From: Cristatella mucedo | Taxonomy: Eukaryota; Bryozoa; Phylactolaemata; Cristatellidae | Direction: 5' to 3' | Length of the DNA: 64,000 nucleotides | Assembly (NCBI GenBank): GCA_009760855.2 | Contig: WPIO01000138.1 | Location: forward strand, 682,001-746,000 | Shown here: in pieces, positions 59,346 through 64,000 of the stretch | How positions within the stretch are numbered: position 1 is the stretch's first letter | Layout: each line of letters begins with the position of its first letter | Program-made: the position numbers and the translations under genes | Notes under the pieces: generated by a model | What the model saw: the letters and a program-made list of their open reading frames with translations, nothing else | Told to the model about the DNA's origin: nothing | Databases searched by the model: none

Positions 59346-62300
59346 ACGGAGATACATTAGGTTGCCCAGTTACAGCTAGGCAGCCCCACAGTCTTCATTG
59401 AGTTGGTATGGCTGTGCATAATAAACCTGCAGATGGCAAAGTTTATTTATTATTAAGCAATGCCGTAGGCCCGAAGACGACGGCTTGGATGCAGCATTAT
59501 CAGTTATAGCCCTCCCACAGTACATGCAGAGGGTGGTGGTACGAGAGAATACGATTCCTAGAAAAAAACCTTAAATCAAACTAAGAGGAAAGAAAACTAA
59601 TAAGCGATTACCTTAAGCATATGCGTCATCTAGATAGCGAAAAAAGTCTAAACGGACTCAGCCAAGATGGCACGGCCGGCAAAAAAGGCAAGCTCCTGCA
59701 GGACTCGAGCTTGCTGCAGCGTTCATGTTTATTTCCTGTATAGTGATATCATAGCTAACTTTGATCTTAGCAAAACCAGAATATCACAGACTCGGCTCCC
59801 GATAAGTAAAAAATGTGAGAGCCACTTCCTTGGATGTAGCATGAAATATTCAATCTCTAATGATTAAAAAGTACGAATACCGTCAAGCCAAAATTGAGAG
59901 TAACTGCTTGTTATTGTAGGTCAGATTTTATAACCTACTGAATGTCTGGGACGTCCTTTCGTTACTTTAATTGTCTTCATCTGCCTTATAATCATTTCAT
60001 TCAAAAATATCCTGGAAGATACCTGTAACTAAGGAAGCTTGGCAAACAGTGTCCAATACCTATCAGTTATTAGAGTGACGAATGACATATTTGCAGGCAT
60101 CCTCGTACTAATAATCCAATGGTGCTGAGTTAATAGCAGTGACTGCATAAGCAGACATAACTGCATTTTCCTGAATGTCAAGGAGAACTGGCACACATAT
60201 CTGAATCTTTCTAATAAGTGTTCGGCCACTAAGATATTTCAAGCATATATTTACCTCAATGGCAGTCGTCATTGTCATTGGGATAACTTATGGTCAAATC
60301 CTGGATTCCCAGCGACCTTTCCGGTGTTGTCACAAGAACACTTTATGGGTTAACATGCTGTACAGTAATTTGAGAAGTAGATGTGTTTCTATGCAGCATT
60401 TACTATTATCTACAAACTACAACCTACTCCGCTCTAACGATAACATTTTACCGCTATTTATTGATATGACAGAGTAGCGACTTCAATTAATCTTCTGGGA
60501 GTATAAGAAACTCAAGCCGCATTACTTTAACCATAGTGGCGCCTAGCGTTGCAGTTAATGCAACCTAGCATGCAGATTGCTAATCTAAGCGCTTATCCAT
60601 CGTCTTAGGAAAACGTACAGTAATAACACTTGCAGGGGTACAGAAAATATAATCTTCGGAAGGGCTTATATAAAGTAATCTTTTCTGATGCTTAATGCAT
60701 GGATGGAGTCACAACCTTAGTGCGACAAGAATAAAAGAGCAGTATTCAAATACTTTATTAATGTATTATGGTGGTGAAATGCAGCACATACACTTAAGTT
60801 CCTTTGATCAAATTGAATTTATTTCTTAGCATGTGCGATAATTTAAAGGTTCAGTCGTACGCCTCTTCACCTATGGTTTGGCTAGTGTTTGCACAAGTTT
60901 AATTTTCTGAGAATACTCAGGGAGTTTGTACATTTGTTGAATGGAATCTAAACGAGGCTTAGTAGGAAGGAAAACAAAGGTAAGCAGTGAAGGGAAGCAA
61001 AACTTACATGTCACATAATGTCTGGCCTACCATTAAGGTTCGTGCTGAAAACTAGTTCCATGAAGATGTTATGATGTGATTACACTTTTACGCAGTTTTG
61101 AATGACTCTAGCAATTCCGAAAGGTTCAGCACGGTCCGGCTTCGACAAATTAATTCAACTCCGATTTCACAAACGTTGGTGACTCTTTTGAATACCTAAG
61201 GTGGTTTGCCTATGAAAGAATATCAGGATTCGGGTGTAACACAGGGTGGTCTTGCATGTCGACGGGACTCTTCAAGCTCGTGTTTTGTGAAGCCTCTATG
61301 TTGCTGTAGGTCACAAAAGCAGCAAAGTAAATTTGGCAGGAAATATTTGAAATAAAATGAAAAAGATCTATTACAAAACCGTCATGGGGAAAAAGTAATT
61401 CAGAGATAAATATCGTTGCAAGGCTTCAATATGAGCTAAGAAAATCTTAAAATGTGGCCGAACTTGGAGCAAAACAGCTTAAATTAGACCAAGTCCCTAA
61501 AGCAAAACCTTGACGTACTTTGTGTGGTATTATCAAATGAAATCCTAGCGAACGATCGGAAATAAATCGACTCATAGCTTAATTTTGAGGTCGGGTATAT
61601 TTGAAATCGTCCCACTAATTGAAGAGCGTTGAGAGCTACTCGTGACTTGTAGCCTCTGCTAATTCTCCATATATGCCGTCTCCTAAGAGGCCGTACGTGC
61701 TGATGAAAACAATTCACAACCAGAGAGTCTGGCCTCGCTTCATGCTCAAACTAAGTGAGTGAAGGCGATTTACGTGAAGATACTTTGATACTTGGGTTAC
61801 TTTTGTGGTTTTTTGTCAATCGATTTACTTAGGAATCGAATTAAGAACACTTCCTGGCAGTTGGGTCAGGAGAAGTCTATTAGCTATCGCAAAAGTACCC
61901 ACATTTGCTATGGCTTTGACTGGGCCATGGAAATCACCCGTGCCTAACATCCAATTAGTTAGTGTAGCCAAGTGGAGATTCTTCCTAAGATACGTTCTGA
62001 AATACCAGAAATGAGAAGGATCGAACGTTCCTTTGTCAAATTTTGATTTCCCTTGTAATTTAAATTCATCAGACACTGATATTTCTCATTTGAGCAGTGA
62101 GGCTCCTTAAATGGATTAGGAAACCAGAATCATCTTTACTAATATATTGCAAAGGTTTGCTTTACCTATATCCCCTGATTATGGGAACAATCGAACGCTG
62201 AAATTTCAAGCAGAATAAATTATCTGATTTTGAGTCAACAGAAAATTGAGTGCTCAGCTTTCAGTAGAGGTACCGGCACATAATGCCGTAATTGGCATGC

Positions 62301-62490
62301 TATATCTTTGTCGTAATTGCGTTTAATTTATTCCATAGCGATTAATACATTCACTGATTTCCTTCAATTATTGAGCCGAATGTGTACTTAAAATATTCCT
62401 AGAATTCTGTTGCTGTTCTTATAACTAAGCAAAAGATTCATCTAGTGAGCAATGACGTGCTGCACGGTCGAGTCCAAACAAGAAACTAGG
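59346..62490. other. No recognised gene
   Basis: About 3.1 kb of AT-rich sequence. Frames on both strands (such as 61825-62076 minus) have no motif. Confidence 0.3.
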
Positions 62491-62509
62491 ATCGTCATTT
62501 TGAATGAAA

Positions 62510-63138
62510 TTTATTGTCACGAATTCTGCAAGCACAGCCTATTATTCATTGTGTAGAGCTGTTTTAGTATCTGTGTCTGTTACTATATTACCAGTTACCG
62601 TCCCAAAAGGAGATGTGGCGACTGTGTTAAAACTCGACCAAAACTGTTGGCTACCTGTTGTAAATTGGAAGAAAGACTCCTCTTTGCTCGGGCGTATTCT
62701 AAAATGATAAGATGGAAAATGGTTATATTTTTAATAATTACCTTGTGATGCAGAGTTTTAACTCAAATCGAGTCGGAATCGCTTCGCTGTCCCTAAACGT
62801 ACCTTTGAAATTGTCTTCTAATTCTGCTAGTAACTCAATGGTTACATCATGATTATCAACCGAATTCTGTAAATGAGCGAAGCTACAATCGTCTTAGTTT
62901 CACGGTTGCTATCAGTCAACATTGAAACAGAAATATAACAGCTGTCATGGAATCTTACAACTTCCATACCACTTTGGAATAATATTTTTCTTTATTAATT
63001 GATCACATGTATGTTCAATTCATTCTGAAATCTTATATCAACTGCAAACTAAAACACGCCTATCTCTACTCACCTCAGACAGTACTGCATGAAAGAGAAG
63101 CCCTACGATGAGAGCGACTGTGAAGGACTTCATTTTTC
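62510..63138 (-). CDS. Small secreted-peptide precursor (three coding exons), intact
   Basis: Minus-strand exons 63133-63074 (60 nt), 62866-62803 (64 nt) and 62698-62595 (with TAA) join in phases 0 and 1 to give 75 residues. The signal exon starts MKSFTVALIV and ends at gtgagt. Exon 2 is acidic (ELLAELEDNF), donor gtacgt. Exon 3, after ttttag, starts Glu-Tyr and has Lys-Arg at its residues 6-7. The presumed mature part carries 'NLQQVANSF' and ends in Leu-Leu-Leu-Gly-Arg, a usual amidation signal. Intron 1 is 207 nt and intron 2 is 104 nt. An acceptor 5 nt before ATG predicts a non-coding first exon, and a promoter-like block lies at 63803-63842. AATAAA is at 62515-62510. Likely secreted and processed; activity unknown. 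Short and weakly charged, unlike the 48-kb copy. Confidence 0.65.
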
Positions 63139-63261
63139 CTAAAAGCACAAGAACATATTCCTGATGCTACAGTTTTTATCAAATCTCAAATAGTGAAATA
63201 ATTTAAAAAAAGATGTTGTTAAACAGTCATAAAGTATCCCCTCCTCGGGCGCAAACCCATG

Positions 63262-63266
<5 letters not shown>

Positions 63267-63299
<33 letters not shown>

Positions 63300-63302
63300 C
63301 TT
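63267..63302. repeat. (CA)n microsatellite
   Basis: A CA/AC run with one G interruption, between the peptide gene and its predicted promoter. Confidence 0.9.
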
Positions 63303-63624
63303 ACGTCCACAGACACACAGTGAAGCATGGATGCACCAACAATACGGCAATCCATCCAACATAATCAGAGAGATTGTATTTTTGAGCAACTCACCTTATG
63401 ACAGGATACAAACCTGGCAATAGATACAAAAGCTGCCTGCATAGCAATTTATATAGTAGAGAGATGTAGCAATCAGCTGATGTACGGGCAGCAAAGCAAA
63501 CGTAAAAAAAGTCGTTAGAATTTCAAGACAAATACCATCACCAAGAACAGTAACCACACATACCAAGCAGAGCAAGCAGGGACCTACTATGCCACTTGCT
63601 AGTTTGGCTACAATATACACACCG

Positions 63625-63647
63625 GTCTCTCTCTCTCTCTCTCTCAC
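63625..63647. repeat. (TC)n microsatellite
   Basis: An uninterrupted TC dinucleotide run. Confidence 0.9.
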
Positions 63648-63802
63648 AATTATCAGGTTTTAATCAATCAGCACACTCCTGCCTGTCGGCCGCTAGAAAG
63701 CTAGTATAGTCAAAACTTACGATTATCGAAGGTTAGCAGACGAGCTAATATTCACTGCTCGATGTATGGTGCAATTTTGCAGGAGCTGGTGAAAAGGACC
63801 TA

Positions 63803-63842
63803 TTCAGTAGAAGTTTAAATAGCTTAGAGAAATGCTGGTAGC
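63803..63842 (-). promoter_or_regulatory. Predicted core promoter of the 63-kb peptide gene
   Basis: 'ttcagtagaagtttaaatag' followed by 'cttagagaaatgctgg'. TTTAAATA sits where the 48-kb copy has TATATATA, and flanking sequence on both sides is also shared with 48.9-49.2 kb. About 680 bp upstream of the ATG, consistent with a spliced leader exon. Confidence 0.45.
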
Positions 63843-64000
63843 GGCAGTGAAAACACCTCTGCGATAGTTGACAGATTAGTCAGAATCAGTAGGAGGCCAG
63901 GTGGAGGTCAGTGTGAAAGCGCCAGAAGAAAGAGCAAGACAAGCTTGGACTGCAAACGGAGCATGCTTGAGAGTTCAAGATTGGTGCCTTATGATCGCTA

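Overview
This window looks like repeat-rich nuclear DNA from an animal. It contains GT-AG split genes, AATAAA poly(A) signals, two CR1/L2-type LINE families, Ty3/gypsy LTR elements, tRNA-derived SINEs and many microsatellites. There is no bacterial-type operon, rRNA gene or CRISPR array. The species cannot be fixed from the sequence. A marine invertebrate or basal chordate would fit, but that is a guess.

The main finding is a dispersed family of very small secreted-peptide genes with one shared architecture. A tiny exon encodes a signal peptide (57-60 nt, usually starting MKS or MKA). A second exon (64 nt in the intact copies) encodes an acidic spacer. A third exon starts with Glu-Tyr across a phase-1 junction and encodes the presumed mature peptide. 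Intron 2 is 104-112 nt in five copies and intron 1 is 170-209 nt. A 3' splice site lies 5-7 nt before the start codon in all five, so each should have a non-coding first exon. Copies: one on the plus strand (13215-13734, intact) and five on the minus strand: 30823-31389 (intact except ATG to ATC), 41525-42073 (frameshifted), 47649-48195 (exon-2 damage but an intact, extremely cationic exon 3), 53330-53724 (relic split by a SINE) and 62595-63133 (intact). Two intact copies have a dibasic cleavage site and a C-terminal Gly-Lys or Gly-Arg, the usual signal for amidation. The layout resembles precursors of secreted amphipathic (antimicrobial-, venom- or neuropeptide-like) peptides. I recognise no named family.

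Region by region: 0-1.6 kb, a possible 3' gene end plus LINE tails. 2.3-3.7 kb, a decayed gypsy pol. 3.7-5.6 kb, a degenerate repeat region. 6.5-11.0 kb, a gypsy element with two 193-bp LTRs and a broken pol. 13.2-13.9 kb, the first peptide gene. 14.7-16.3 kb, a SINE and a terminal-inverted-repeat element. 16.8-22.0 kb, nested LINE fragments. 24.8-29.5 kb, more LINE pieces and a doubtful small secreted ORF. 30.8-31.4 kb, peptide copy. 34.4 kb, SINE. 35.8-39.2 kb, the longest LINE, with an intact reverse-transcriptase ORF. 39.3-40.5 kb, solo LTR. 41.5-63.1 kb, four more peptide copies separated by LINEs and SINEs. Duplicated upstream blocks for three peptide copies lie at 42.9, 49.0 and 63.8 kb.

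The genes do not form a pathway. The picture is tandem and dispersed duplication, with decay, of a secreted-peptide family inside an active retrotransposon landscape. All calls come from reading the sequence; no database search was made.
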